Source: Bacteroides sp. SM23_62_1
GTDB lineage: Bacteria > Bacteroidota > Bacteroidia > Bacteroidales > SM23-62
Length of the DNA stretch: 42,715 bases
NCBI GenBank assembly: GCA_001304505.1
Contig: LJUQ01000007.1
Location: 18,803-61,517, forward strand
Direction: 5' to 3'
Below the pieces are notes generated by a model. That model searched no databases. It was not told the DNA's origin and was given only the letters and a program-made list of their open reading frames with translations. Position 1 is the first letter of the stretch, and every line of letters starts with the position of its first letter. Made by a program: the position numbers and the translations under genes. Below are positions 1 to 9,067 of this stretch, one piece after another.

Positions 1-520
1 CCAGCCATTCCAGTTTTTCCCCGCTTGCCCCACTTTCCAGGAATTGTCTCCATCCATAGGCAATAAGATCGTCCTCATATCTTCCATCCTTCTCATCTCC
101 CTTAAAATCAATAGGTTGATATGGGATGTTGCTGATGTGAGAGATAACCGAACCGGTTTTAAGGGCAGCTTCAATGACCCATTTTTCAGTTGGTTCTGCA
201 ACTGTATCGTGTGTGGATCCTCCTCCAATGATTATCATTGATTCGGTCTCCCTGACCTGATCCGGGATGATAATATTCAGCCAGTGCCACCATTCAGGCT
301 GGTCAACATCTTCCTCGGTCAGCCAGTTACCTGACACCACCCTCACGATATATTCAGTCCAATTCTCTCCTTTCAGTGTATCAACAAATGAATAACTGAA
401 TGCCTCATCCCCGGCCATGACATATTCTTTAATAGGAAAAGTAATTTCAGGTTTTTCTGCCGGACGCTTGCAGGAAGTTATAATAATTAGAATAACCAAT
501 AAATAGTAAATTGATTTCAT
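1..520 (-). CDS. PhoPQ-activated pathogenicity-related (PqaA-like) lipoprotein, N-terminal part only
   Basis: The gene runs off the left edge, so only about 173 N-terminal residues are visible; there is no stop. Reading from the ATG at 520, the protein begins with a short basic and hydrophobic leader ending in ITSC (Cys18), a probable lipoprotein signal. The segments 'WWHWLNIIIPDQV', 'MIIIGGGS', 'PYQPIDFKGD' and 'GRYEDDLIAYGWRQFLESG' match the PhoPQ_related family (PF10142), predicted alpha/beta-hydrolase-like secreted proteins whose founding member is PhoP-regulated in Salmonella. The biochemical activity of the family is not settled. The catalytic region lies outside the window, so completeness cannot be judged. 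Family assignment is from remembered motifs. Confidence 0.8.
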   Translation of the reverse strand, partial: MKSIYYLLVILIIITSCKRPAEKPEITFPIKEYVMAGDEAFSYSFVDTLKGENWTEYIVRVVSGNWLTEEDVDQPEWWHWLNIIIPDQVRETESMIIIGGGSTHDTVAEPTEKWVIEAALKTGSVISHISNIPYQPIDFKGDEKDGRYEDDLIAYGWRQFLESGASGEKLEWL

Positions 521-671
521 AAGTCTTGTTTTAGGAAGTTTGTTCCGGCAATATACTATAAATATCAACAGTGTCAAAAAGGCCACCTGTTATTTAATTT
601 GGTAATCACCACTATTCAGATATTTTAAATGCATATTGCAATTGAAAGAGCTAAATAGTTGATTTATAATC

Positions 672-718
672 TTTTGTAGAGCCATCCCGATAGCTATCCT
701 GTGTGCGGTTCTACAAAA
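672..718. repeat. GC-tipped hairpin in the 521-923 intergenic gap
   Basis: Arms at 672-683 (ttttgtagagcc) and 707-718 (ggttctacaaaa) pair over 12 positions with one G-T. The 23-nt loop contains cccgat/gctatcc. Its tip sequence resembles the hairpin at 22894-22931, where the arms are aatttgcagagcc and its complement. It may be a small dispersed palindrome or a bidirectional terminator between the divergent neighbours, although divergent genes do not need one. I see no gene, RNA or convincing promoter in the rest of the 400-bp gap. Confidence 0.5.
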
Positions 719-923
719 AATCATTATCGAAATCTTCGATTAAATCGCACATCACCTTAAATTGAGTAAATATTATAATAAAGTGATTTATTTCTTACTA
801 GTTTTTCTGTAACAAAGGATGTATTTGTAGTGTCTAACCTTTAAACATGGAAAATAAATCATTCAATGTTACTTAAAAAACGCCCAGAAACAACATACCC
901 ACTATTTAATCAACGATACTATA

Positions 924-1799
924 ATGGAATCGAAAAAGCAAACCATGAAACAGGTAATCACCTTTTTGGTTATTACCAGCATTATTTCAACCGGGATTTT
1001 CATCTGGATGTTCAGTGGTGCTGAAGACAGTGCCCCGGCGGTTTTACTGATGATGTATACCCCGGGTGTTTCTGCTTTAATTACCGCAGTGATATACAGG
1101 GATAAAATCAGAAATTTCGGATGGAGGTCAGGGAAAGCCGGGCCTCTCCTGTATAGTTTTTTACTGCCCGTTATCGTATCACTCCTTGGATATGGATTGG
1201 TATGGCTGACCAAATTTTCAGATTTTACAACCGAAGAAGTATGTAACTACAGGTGGGCAAAAATGATCGGTTTCGACCTCCCGGCACCTTTTATTGCGGG
1301 CCTTTTTTCAAAAATGATTCTGGCATCCTTCATGACTGTCATTTTCGTTTTCGGTGAAGAACTCGGATGGAGCGGATTTCTGACACCAAAACTGAGGAAA
1401 GTGTTTTCTGTCCCGGTCACTTCTGTGATTGTCGGTGTTTTCTGGGCTGTATGGCATTTCCCGGCAATTATCGGTGGATTTTACGGAGTGAGTACCCCGT
1501 TATGGGTCGCACTGCCAGGATTTACAATGGTATTAACAGGTGCTTCATTTATGCGAACCGTTCTGATCGAAAAATCCAAAAATCTATGGGTTGGCGTGCT
1601 TCTTCATACAAGCCATAACGTCATCCTGATGGGGATATTCAAAGAAATGACACTCGATAAGGGAAAGGCTTTTTACCTGGTCTCGGAAACAGGTGTTTTT
1701 CTGGGAGTTATATATATCCTGGTGGCAATTGTTTTTTGGAGAATACATATGAGAAGAATCAGTTCTTCAACCCGGGGTTGTATCACAACTAAAATTTAA
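924..1799 (+). CDS. CPBP-family intramembrane metalloprotease (CAAX prenyl protease 2/Abi type)
   Basis: A 291-residue polytopic membrane protein with about seven or eight hydrophobic segments. The CPBP/Abi (PF02517) core is readable: Glu145-Glu146 in 'GEELGWSGFL', His178 in 'FWAVWHFP', and His228/Asn232 in 'HTSHN'. Glutamate and histidine in these motifs form the intramembrane catalytic site in characterised CAAX-protease relatives. The usual EExxxR motif has Ser150 where Arg is expected, a departure from consensus. The natural substrate is unknown; roles from bacteriocin immunity to protein maturation are reported for the family. The last residues (GCITTKI) and the TAA stop are encoded by the left end of a dispersed repeat (1774-1981), so the C-terminus may differ from the ancestral one. 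No clear Shine-Dalgarno sequence precedes the ATG. Confidence 0.88.
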   Translation: MESKKQTMKQVITFLVITSIISTGIFIWMFSGAEDSAPAVLLMMYTPGVSALITAVIYRDKIRNFGWRSGKAGPLLYSFLLPVIVSLLGYGLVWLTKFSDFTTEEVCNYRWAKMIGFDLPAPFIAGLFSKMILASFMTVIFVFGEELGWSGFLTPKLRKVFSVPVTSVIVGVFWAVWHFPAIIGGFYGVSTPLWVALPGFTMVLTGASFMRTVLIEKSKNLWVGVLLHTSHNVILMGIFKEMTLDKGKAFYLVSETGVFLGVIYILVAIVFWRIHMRRISSSTRGCITTKI

Positions 1800-1981
1800 G
1801 GCTTCACGCAGGGCCCCCCACCTGTCCAGTCGGACTGGTAAAGTTATCACAAACCTGTCTGCCGCAGTACCTCAGCACGCAGACAGGAATCGCAAGGCCT
1901 TGATTAACACACATATAACCTTTACGAACTTCATATTTTCCTTGCGCTTTTTGCGTGAAAAATTATTCGTGACACACCTCC
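1774..1981. repeat. MITE-like dispersed element, copy A
   Basis: The left end ggggttgtatcacaac (from 1774) and the reverse complement of the right end cgtgacacacctcc (to 1981) form an imperfect terminal inverted repeat of about 15 bp (11 matches). The same ends recur at 16804-16956 and 18785-18937. The interior has a 'tttacgaactt...ttgcgctttttgcg' run matching 'tttgcgatctt...ttgcgaactttgcg' in copy B. Unlike B and C it has an extra GC-rich part with two hairpins: ccagt/actgg at 1826-1838 and cctgtctgc/gcagacagg at 1854-1887. There is no ORF inside. The left 26 bp overlap the 3' end of the CPBP protease gene. Confidence 0.6.
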
Positions 1982-2068
1982 AGGAATGTTGATTAATTTT
2001 TACTTTTAATAATTGAATATTACCAGGAATTGAGTTATTAAAAATAAACATGTATTAATTAATAAGTT

Positions 2069-3196
2069 ATGGCACAATTCCAGCCTTTTGAAATGGAGCG
2101 GTTCATGTCTGTAAATGAGCAGGATGTAGATTATAACTTATCCGAAAGCGGAGTTCATCCAATGCAGCTTCGCGAGTTGCTTGGTTTTGATGATAGTTGT
2201 CTCGATATTCTTCTTGAAACGGAGATCAATTATGCGCACGCCAATGGTATCCCTGAACTAAGGGAGAACATAGCAAGGCTGTATACGGGTGCCTCACCGG
2301 AGAATGTACTGGTGACGGTTGGGGCAATAGAGGCCAACTTTAATGCCATGCACTCAGTCCTGAACAGGGGAGATGAGATCGTTGTCATGCTTCCCAACTA
2401 TATGCAGATATGGGGGGTGGCGAAAAATTATGGGTTTCGTGTGAAGACTTTTTTATTACAAGAGGAGAAAGGATGGGCTCCTGACCTGGATACCCTGGAA
2501 AAAATTGTATCCGGTAAAACAAAAATGATCGCCATCTGCAATCCGAATAATCCAACCGGATATATTCTTAAGGAAGAGGAGATCGATACCATTATCAGGA
2601 TCGCAGATAAGGCAGGAGCATGGATCCTGGCCGACGAAGTATACACCGGAGCAGAGCAGTTTAATGATGCTGAAACACCTTCATTTTACGGGAAATATGA
2701 AAAAGTGCTGGCCGTTAACAGCATGAGTAAGGCTTATGGATTACCGGGCTTGAGAACCGGTTGGGTAGTCGGGCCGCAAAGGATGATCGATCAGATATGG
2801 GCCCGGCATGAGTATACAACTCTCAGTGCAGCAATGATGTCAAACAAGCTTGCTGCCCTTGCATTATCCCAACGGGTACGACCATATATCATACAAAGGA
2901 CCAGGGATTATATCCGGAAAGGTTTCCCTGTGCTGGAAGAATGGATCGGTAAACAGGGGGGCGTATTAAGCTGTATACCACCACAGGCAGCTGCCATAGC
3001 ATTCATAAAGTACAATCTTGATATCAGTTCTACAGACCTTGTGGAAAAGATCCTCAGGGAGAAAAGTGTGCTGATCATTCCGGGAGATCATTTTGGAATG
3101 GGGAAATTTATCCGTGTAAGCTTCGGATTGCAACACAATTATCTCATCAGGGGGCTGGAACGGATAGAAGAAGTAATTACAGAACTCAGACAATGA
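2069..3196 (+). CDS. PLP-dependent class I/II aminotransferase
   Basis: A 375-residue fold-type I aminotransferase-like protein. Visible signatures are 'YAHANGIPELRENIARLY' near residues 55-72, the 'NPNNPTG' motif at 158-164, Asp189 and Tyr192 in 'ADEVYTG' for pyridoxal contacts, Lys221 in 'SMSKAYGLPGLRTGW' as the expected Schiff-base lysine, and a late 'FIRVSFG' arginine for the substrate carboxylate. The length is typical of the AspC/AAT superfamily. Substrate cannot be read from sequence; distant relatives include aspartate aminotransferases and capreomycidine-synthase-like enzymes. It stands alone between repeat copy A and the convergent MG2 gene, with no pathway partner beside it. The ATG at 2069 gives the expected N-terminus. 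Confidence 0.87.
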   Translation: MAQFQPFEMERFMSVNEQDVDYNLSESGVHPMQLRELLGFDDSCLDILLETEINYAHANGIPELRENIARLYTGASPENVLVTVGAIEANFNAMHSVLNRGDEIVVMLPNYMQIWGVAKNYGFRVKTFLLQEEKGWAPDLDTLEKIVSGKTKMIAICNPNNPTGYILKEEEIDTIIRIADKAGAWILADEVYTGAEQFNDAETPSFYGKYEKVLAVNSMSKAYGLPGLRTGWVVGPQRMIDQIWARHEYTTLSAAMMSNKLAALALSQRVRPYIIQRTRDYIRKGFPVLEEWIGKQGGVLSCIPPQAAAIAFIKYNLDISSTDLVEKILREKSVLIIPGDHFGMGKFIRVSFGLQHNYLIRGLERIEEVITELRQ

Positions 3197-3292
3197 AAAT
3201 CATTACACTTGAGGACATAATAATAGCAGTGGATGTTTTTAAAACTATGGGATCCTGAACTATCCTCCAATAACAATTTGATTCTAATTTCC

Positions 3293-5032
3293 TTATTCAA
3301 CTGTAAAACGTGTGGTAGCTGACAGGATTTCACCCGGACCGGCCACTCCCCTGACAAGGATCACATATTCACCCGGGCAGTCCGGAGCTTTGAAGGTTAT
3401 ATTAGTGGTACTACCCTCATCGGGAACCAGATCAGGTATCCATAACAGGGTGTTTCGTAGATCAGGTATCCGATCTTCCGGAACAGGTATCTGTTTCTTT
3501 ACCCTTTTTTCCGGCTGGAGTGCCATGAAATCAAAGAAGTAAGAACCGGCTGGCAGTTCTATTCCTCCCATATCACCTTTCTGTGTAATAATATTAACTA
3601 TTCCACCATAGGTCACGTTCCCCTTTACATAAACCTCGTTGGTAACATCAATCCTGTTTACCTTTTCCGGGTCAATAGATATAACTGCATCCAGGTCGAA
3701 TATAGGAATCTGGTCAACCATAACGAGAGGTTTATAATTACCAATAAACCTGTTACCACTGTGTATCGTCAGAGTGGTTTTATTCATTCTTTTTACGAAA
3801 GTAACTGAGGGAATAAGGTTTATAAATACCTCTTCCAGTGTGGGAAGATCGATGTAATCATCCAATACAACTGAATTCCCATATATACCATAAAAAGGGA
3901 CCGGTATTGTATCCTCCATATACTCTTCAGGGATTGCCTGTTCGGCAAATGCTTCTGAAAGCTGCATTTGTAAAGCCATCCGGGTGGCAATTTCATGTTC
4001 CTCGGCTGATAAAGTAAAAGGTATAGTGGTGACTGGCAGGGTGCCTGCATCAAAATCCTGGTCGATCCTGACTTCCACAGTTTCATTGTCCGGAACTTCC
4101 GGAACAACAAATAATTCCTGGGTGCCTGTCCGGGAAGGAATGGATACCACAAATTTCCCTAAAACATCGGTTTTAGTTACAAAATAGCCTGATTGATCCC
4201 CCAGCAAGGAGAAATGGATCCTGGCATGTTGAATGGAATTTTCTTCTGTACCCGGCATAACCACTGTCCCCGAAATTGATGTGCCATTCAGATCAGGAAG
4301 GAATCGTACACTGAATTCTTCCCTATCCACCCATGATTGGGAAAAGGTTAGTTGTCCTTTTACTGTATCAATGGCACTGAGAGGAACAACGGTAATGCAG
4401 TGGTGGATTTCCTGAAGATCTATATCTGGCAGGCCTGAAAGGCTGAAAACGATCTCTTCTCCCCTCTCAAAGATTGATTCCTCGATATTACATTTAAAGA
4501 ATCCCGGATCATAATCCTGCCCGTAAACGGGTGGGACTGTTGTTTCTTCATTGGCCTGAACAGTTATTTCCGGTTTAAATGGATTAATTATTTTAAGTGG
4601 TGTGTAGCTGAAGCTACCCGGACCAGCATTACGCATCCACCGTGTATAACACTTCAGGAAATAATTGCCGGTCAGTAAATCAGGTGGAATGGTCAGTCTG
4701 CCCTTGCACATCCGGTCTGAAACAACAAATTTTGCACGGGCCAGGGGTGTTCCCCCGGTAGTTACCAGTTCAACATAAAGGACTGAACTCCAGGCTCTGT
4801 CTTTAGAAAGGCCCTCTGTAAAAAGATCTGCCCTGAAATTTATATGTTCATTGATTATATAAAGGGAACGATCGGTTAAAACCTCCACATGTTCCCTTAT
4901 ACGGTAGGCTTCATTATAGAAATCCGGATCAAAAGGTGAATCCTGACAAATTCCGGCAGGAAACTTAAAGATAAGTATCAGAATGTAAACCCTTAGATTA
5001 TATATTACTCTGAGGTATTTCATTATTACCAA
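3293..5032 (-). CDS. Secreted MG2-like protein with a TonB-receptor plug-like domain
   Basis: A 579-residue protein with an N-terminal hydrophobic leader (about residues 5-28, ending 'PAGICQDS'). Residues ~45-145 resemble a macroglobulin MG2-type beta-sandwich ('EVLTDRSLYIINEHINFRADL', 'SSVLYVELVTTGGTPLARAKF'). Residues ~265-330 look like a carboxypeptidase-regulatory fold. Residues ~395-480 resemble a TonB-receptor plug ('PLVMVDQIPIFDL', 'GGIVNIITQKGD'), but no beta-barrel follows. Similar large periplasmic proteins are common in Bacteroidetes and have no established function. It is the last gene of a minus-strand group with a DUF4249 lipoprotein and a TonB receptor, 125 bp downstream of the former, with a hairpin in the gap. 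A role as a surface or periplasmic accessory of that receptor is inference. Met4 is an alternative start. Confidence 0.7.
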   Translation of the reverse strand: MVIMKYLRVIYNLRVYILILIFKFPAGICQDSPFDPDFYNEAYRIREHVEVLTDRSLYIINEHINFRADLFTEGLSKDRAWSSVLYVELVTTGGTPLARAKFVVSDRMCKGRLTIPPDLLTGNYFLKCYTRWMRNAGPGSFSYTPLKIINPFKPEITVQANEETTVPPVYGQDYDPGFFKCNIEESIFERGEEIVFSLSGLPDIDLQEIHHCITVVPLSAIDTVKGQLTFSQSWVDREEFSVRFLPDLNGTSISGTVVMPGTEENSIQHARIHFSLLGDQSGYFVTKTDVLGKFVVSIPSRTGTQELFVVPEVPDNETVEVRIDQDFDAGTLPVTTIPFTLSAEEHEIATRMALQMQLSEAFAEQAIPEEYMEDTIPVPFYGIYGNSVVLDDYIDLPTLEEVFINLIPSVTFVKRMNKTTLTIHSGNRFIGNYKPLVMVDQIPIFDLDAVISIDPEKVNRIDVTNEVYVKGNVTYGGIVNIITQKGDMGGIELPAGSYFFDFMALQPEKRVKKQIPVPEDRIPDLRNTLLWIPDLVPDEGSTTNITFKAPDCPGEYVILVRGVAGPGEILSATTRFTVE

Positions 5033-5079
5033 TGAATTGTACTATCTAGATCCGATATGTTATTAAACCTTAAATTTTA

Positions 5080-5112
5080 ATATTAGGCCGCACCGCAGGC
5101 ATGGCCTAATAT
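5080..5112. repeat. Hairpin between the DUF4249 gene and the MG2/plug gene
   Basis: A perfect 10-bp inverted repeat (atattaggcc at 5080-5089, ggcctaatat at 5103-5112) encloses a GC-rich 13-nt loop, gcaccgcaggcat. It lies in the 125-bp gap after the stop of the DUF4249 gene. It could attenuate transcription into the last operon gene, or be a member of the same small palindrome family as 672-718 and 22894-22931, which also have 'gcc...ggc' shoulders and a GC-rich tip. No long U-tract follows on the minus strand. Confidence 0.5.
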
Positions 5113-5157
5113 ATATATGATTATCAATATTATCCTCTTTAATAGCACAATACGTAA

Positions 5158-6288
5158 TTACCAGTAATCAGGTTTAACATTAGTTCCTCCTTTGATCCTG
5201 CAATCAAAGCATATACGATCAGCAGTGAGGTAAGGAGGGCCCTTACCCATAGGGCTGATGGATATCAGGTAGTATGGAAAATCAAAACCACCCTGAAAAG
5301 GTTCCAGCTCGCATGTAATATGAGGTATTTGAAAATCAAATTCATTTTTTACCATTATCCTTTTGGTTCGTTGCTGGGTTGCATAGAACATCCCCAGTAC
5401 AATCTCAGCCGGATCATTGGTATTATAAATGTTACCTATAGTACTTGAGGGTTGAGTTTCATATAATCCGCCCGTTTCAACAGATTGCACCCTCATCTTT
5501 TCCCAGTATTCATATGCGCTCCGGGTAAGTGACTGCTGCTTTACCAGCAGGCTGTACATCACGCTCAGCCGATCGGTCCTGTTTGAAACAAAGTTGAAAG
5601 CATATTTTTTAAAAGCATTCACAGACAGAGGCCTTGTTGTTGCTGTATAAATCTTCCTGATAGGATGAATCTCCCAGCATTTGAAAATATCATAGGTGTC
5701 GAATTTTTCGAAAGCACCTCCCCACCATATTTCGTGAGCAAAATAGGCAGCCCAATACTCCCATGTTTCTTCAAGCTGCCACATGAAATTCCTGGAGTCG
5801 GAAGAAGATCCGGACATATCCATGTAGAATTGAATCCCTGCCAGAGGTAATTCCGGATTTGAAGTTTCCCTGAATTCTATCTCATAATATATGCTATCTA
5901 TTGGAGGGCAGGGAAGGAGCGTATCGAAATCCGAACGATACTCCTTTTGATCAGATGTGTATACCTGAAGACTGTAAGATTTGCCTGTTGCCAGGAAATA
6001 GCCCGGTATATAAGCATAATATTTTCCTGACTCTGCTTCATAGTAGCGAATCATATCTCCGGTCTCGTCTATGACAATAACCAGGCATCCTCTAACCGGA
6101 TGATAGAAAGGTTCGTTATACGGTGTGGCACGCGAGATCTCAACATAATGTATGCCAGGCTGGTCGGTGATCATACCGTTAATAACCATCACTTCCTGAG
6201 ACTCTTCGATAGCCGGCTCGAAAGGTTCAATACAGGAACGGCATACCAGCAATAACAAAAACAGAATATGGTATCTATTCACTCGCAT
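5158..6288 (-). CDS. DUF4249 domain-containing outer-membrane-associated lipoprotein
   Basis: A 376-residue protein with a leader 'HILFLLLLVCRSC' and lipobox-like Cys before 'IEPFEP'. The motifs 'VMVINGMITDQPG', 'YVEISRATPYNEP' and 'LPCPPIDSIYYE' are the N-terminal hallmarks of DUF4249 (PF14054), a Bacteroidetes family nearly always encoded beside a TonB-dependent receptor. The function is unknown; a surface-lipoprotein partner role similar in position to SusD is inference. I chose ATG at 6288; a TTG three codons upstream is possible. The ATG overlaps the 3' end of the receptor gene by 14 bp, which suggests translational coupling in one transcript. Confidence 0.85.
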   Translation of the reverse strand: MRVNRYHILFLLLLVCRSCIEPFEPAIEESQEVMVINGMITDQPGIHYVEISRATPYNEPFYHPVRGCLVIVIDETGDMIRYYEAESGKYYAYIPGYFLATGKSYSLQVYTSDQKEYRSDFDTLLPCPPIDSIYYEIEFRETSNPELPLAGIQFYMDMSGSSSDSRNFMWQLEETWEYWAAYFAHEIWWGGAFEKFDTYDIFKCWEIHPIRKIYTATTRPLSVNAFKKYAFNFVSNRTDRLSVMYSLLVKQQSLTRSAYEYWEKMRVQSVETGGLYETQPSSTIGNIYNTNDPAEIVLGMFYATQQRTKRIMVKNEFDFQIPHITCELEPFQGGFDFPYYLISISPMGKGPPYLTADRICFDCRIKGGTNVKPDYW

Positions 6289-9067
6289 AATTCCCAAGTT
6301 TTATATTCCATGAAAGGGTAACCATAGGCTGGCCGAAAATAGATAATTTGTACCCGTTTATATCCCCGTTATCACTCTGAAAAAATACCGAGTAGGCATT
6401 TCTTCTCCCCGTAATGTTATACGCACTCAGCATCCAGTAACTGTGAAATAGCTTTCTTCTTTTCAGGTTGCCCTCCATATTTACTGAGAGATCAAGCCTG
6501 AAATAATCAGGAATGTAATATTTATTCCTTGATGAATAGTGGACATATTGTAAATTATCCACGTAATAAATGGAAACCGGATAGGTTACAGGTCTGCCGG
6601 TAGTATATACCAGGTTGGAAGAAAAACTGATCCGCCTGTTCATTTTAATATTGGTTACAAGGGTCAGGTTATGCGGCCTGTCAAAATTAGATGGATAAGA
6701 TAAGCCATTGTTAATACGTTCAGAAGGGATTGGAGAATCAATACGGATAATCGATCTGGAATAGCAATATGCCAGCCATCCATTAAGATGCCCTGAGTTC
6801 TTCCTGACCATTGCCTCAACACCATAAGCTTTCTGTTTCCCCTGTAGTGTTTCGGTCTCAATATGCGGACTGGTGATAAAACTTGCGCCATCGCGATATT
6901 CCACCACGTTGGAAATCCATTTGCGGTAAAGTTCCAGTGAATAACTGATATTTGTTCCGGGGAAATCACGGTAATATCCCAGTGAGATCTGGTCCAGGTA
7001 TGGTGGTTTAATATGATAATCACATAATTTCCACTGGTCGGTTGGTGAAATAGCTATTGTATTACTGAGCATGAACAGGAACTGATGCATGCGGTTATAG
7101 GAGAACTTCACCGAATTATTTTCACCTATCAGGTAAGTCATGGATACTCTTGGTTCAATACCAAAGTATGTTTTTGCAATTCCTCCAGGTTGGAAATTCA
7201 ATGTGTCTACCGTATATTCATACCTGTGGGGTTTTCCTTGTTCATAGATCATGACCTGGTCCGGTCCCAGAGACATGAAGGTTGTTAAACGCAATCCTGC
7301 GTAAACCGTTAACTGAGGAGTGAGAGTAATTTCATCGGCAACATAAATACCTGTTTCCAGACCATTCTCATTCCCCAGATCAAGAGGAGTTCTGAATGAA
7401 TAAAAACCGTATGGTTCGATGATCCCACGATCCAGATTGTAATAGATAATGCTCCCTCCAAAAGTTAACTTATGATTACCCAGTGAGAGCCAGCTGAGGT
7501 CGGACTTCATTTCAGAGTGACTGATCCTGTATGCGTGTGAATAAGATTCTGATGGTGAGTTCATATCCACAGTTCTGAAATCATACTGCCCGTAAACCAG
7601 GGCAAAATCTCCGGTGATCCTCTGGTTGAAACGGTGCCTGGCATTAACAGATGCTCCCTGGTTGGAATATGCATATTTGTTGCTTTTACCAAGGTTAAAC
7701 CTGTCATGACTGAAATAACCGAACGCTTTAATCAGTGTCTTATCCCCGGGCTGATAATTGAATGCACCTGCAATATCATAAAAACCTGCGTTACTGTTCC
7801 ACATTACAGGATCTTCCAGTCGATTCAATATCCAGTCGGAGTATGTTGAACGTGCACTTAAGATAAATGAGCTTATATTCTTCCGGATGGGGCCTTCAAC
7901 AGCCAAATAGCCTGTTATCGGACTTATTCCAAACCGGGCAGTATGCCTGTTCAAATTACCCTGCCTGGTGGTTATATCAAAGAAAGAAGCCAGCCGGCCT
8001 CCCATACTTGCTGGCATGTTGCTTTTAAACAGTGTGAAGTCCTTTACAATTTCAGGATTGATTGAAGTAAAAAAACCGAAAAGGTGTGAACTGTTGTATA
8101 CCGGAACCCTGTTCACATAGATCATATTCTGGTCTGCCGCACTTCCCCTTACATTAAAGCCGGCTGATCCTTCCCCAACACTCTGTACTCCCGGAAGCAT
8201 CCTGGCAATCTTCAGCACATCCCTTTCTCCCATGACCAGTGGTATCTCTTTGAATACTTTGTAATCGAGCCGCTCAAATCCCATCTGGATCCCCTTCACG
8301 TTGTTGAACCTGTTGGCCTGGACCATCACTTCGGCGATAGGGATCAGGCTTTTTTCCATGGGAATGGAGATGCTTCCACCTGAAAGAACTTCAAGGTAAT
8401 ATTGCCTGCTCTTCATACCCATGCAAGTAAACTCAATAGTATATGTGCCGGGGCTGAGAACCAGACTGAAATGACCATCCAGGTCAGTCGCAGCTCCTTT
8501 CTTTAATTCCCTGATATACACCGTAGCTCCCACAAGGGGTTCACCTGTCTCTGTATCTGTCATTCTTCCATGGACTACTGCACTTTTTTGTCCGTTTGAC
8601 TCCTTGCTATCCCCTATCCTGATAGTTTCAATGATCCTGGCTTTCCTTCCATCGATGTATTTCTGTTCGGCAGAGGTAAGTACATCCTCTTTTTCTGATC
8701 CTTCCAGCTCTTCTGCCTGCCCGGCACTCCCCTCATAATCAGGCAATTGAATAACCAGTGATAATTGATTCGTCAAATATATATGATTCCATTCGTCAAT
8801 AAAATAATTTAATCCTTCAGGCAATAATACTCTTTGAAGAGTGTTTTGCAGGGAAAGATTGGATCCTGAAACGGTTACCCTGATATCCCTCACCCATTCC
8901 TCTCTGAAATAGAATATAACCCCGGTTTGCTGCTCTACTTCTTTTACAAACTCTGTAAATGGAGCATCCCTGAATTCACCGCTGAATGTGACCTGTCTGT
9001 CCTGTCCTTCCAACCGGAAGAATGAGAAGAAAACCTGAAAAAGTGATATGATTATGATCTTTCTCAT
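6275..9067 (-). CDS. TonB-dependent receptor with STN and carboxypeptidase-regulatory domains
   Basis: A 930-residue outer-membrane transporter. Order of parts: signal peptide (1-21), STN/secretin-like domain (~23-105, 'FTEFVKEVEQQTGVIFYFRE'), linker, CarboxypepD_reg-like domain (~165-250, 'VVHGRMTDTETGEPLVGATV', 'DLDGHFSL'), plug (~265-375, 'VLKIARMLPGVQSVGEGSAG', 'FNVRGSAADQNMIYVNRVPV') and a 22-strand-type barrel to the C-terminus. Such receptors import substrates with TonB/ExbBD energy; STN domains usually signal to FecR-type anti-sigma factors, but no sigma/anti-sigma gene is nearby. It overlaps the upstream 238-aa gene by ATGA (9064-9067) and the downstream DUF4249 gene by 14 bp. The substrate is not deducible. 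Confidence 0.92.
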   Translation of the reverse strand: MRKIIIISLFQVFFSFFRLEGQDRQVTFSGEFRDAPFTEFVKEVEQQTGVIFYFREEWVRDIRVTVSGSNLSLQNTLQRVLLPEGLNYFIDEWNHIYLTNQLSLVIQLPDYEGSAGQAEELEGSEKEDVLTSAEQKYIDGRKARIIETIRIGDSKESNGQKSAVVHGRMTDTETGEPLVGATVYIRELKKGAATDLDGHFSLVLSPGTYTIEFTCMGMKSRQYYLEVLSGGSISIPMEKSLIPIAEVMVQANRFNNVKGIQMGFERLDYKVFKEIPLVMGERDVLKIARMLPGVQSVGEGSAGFNVRGSAADQNMIYVNRVPVYNSSHLFGFFTSINPEIVKDFTLFKSNMPASMGGRLASFFDITTRQGNLNRHTARFGISPITGYLAVEGPIRKNISSFILSARSTYSDWILNRLEDPVMWNSNAGFYDIAGAFNYQPGDKTLIKAFGYFSHDRFNLGKSNKYAYSNQGASVNARHRFNQRITGDFALVYGQYDFRTVDMNSPSESYSHAYRISHSEMKSDLSWLSLGNHKLTFGGSIIYYNLDRGIIEPYGFYSFRTPLDLGNENGLETGIYVADEITLTPQLTVYAGLRLTTFMSLGPDQVMIYEQGKPHRYEYTVDTLNFQPGGIAKTYFGIEPRVSMTYLIGENNSVKFSYNRMHQFLFMLSNTIAISPTDQWKLCDYHIKPPYLDQISLGYYRDFPGTNISYSLELYRKWISNVVEYRDGASFITSPHIETETLQGKQKAYGVEAMVRKNSGHLNGWLAYCYSRSIIRIDSPIPSERINNGLSYPSNFDRPHNLTLVTNIKMNRRISFSSNLVYTTGRPVTYPVSIYYVDNLQYVHYSSRNKYYIPDYFRLDLSVNMEGNLKRRKLFHSYWMLSAYNITGRRNAYSVFFQSDNGDINGYKLSIFGQPMVTLSWNIKLGNYASE

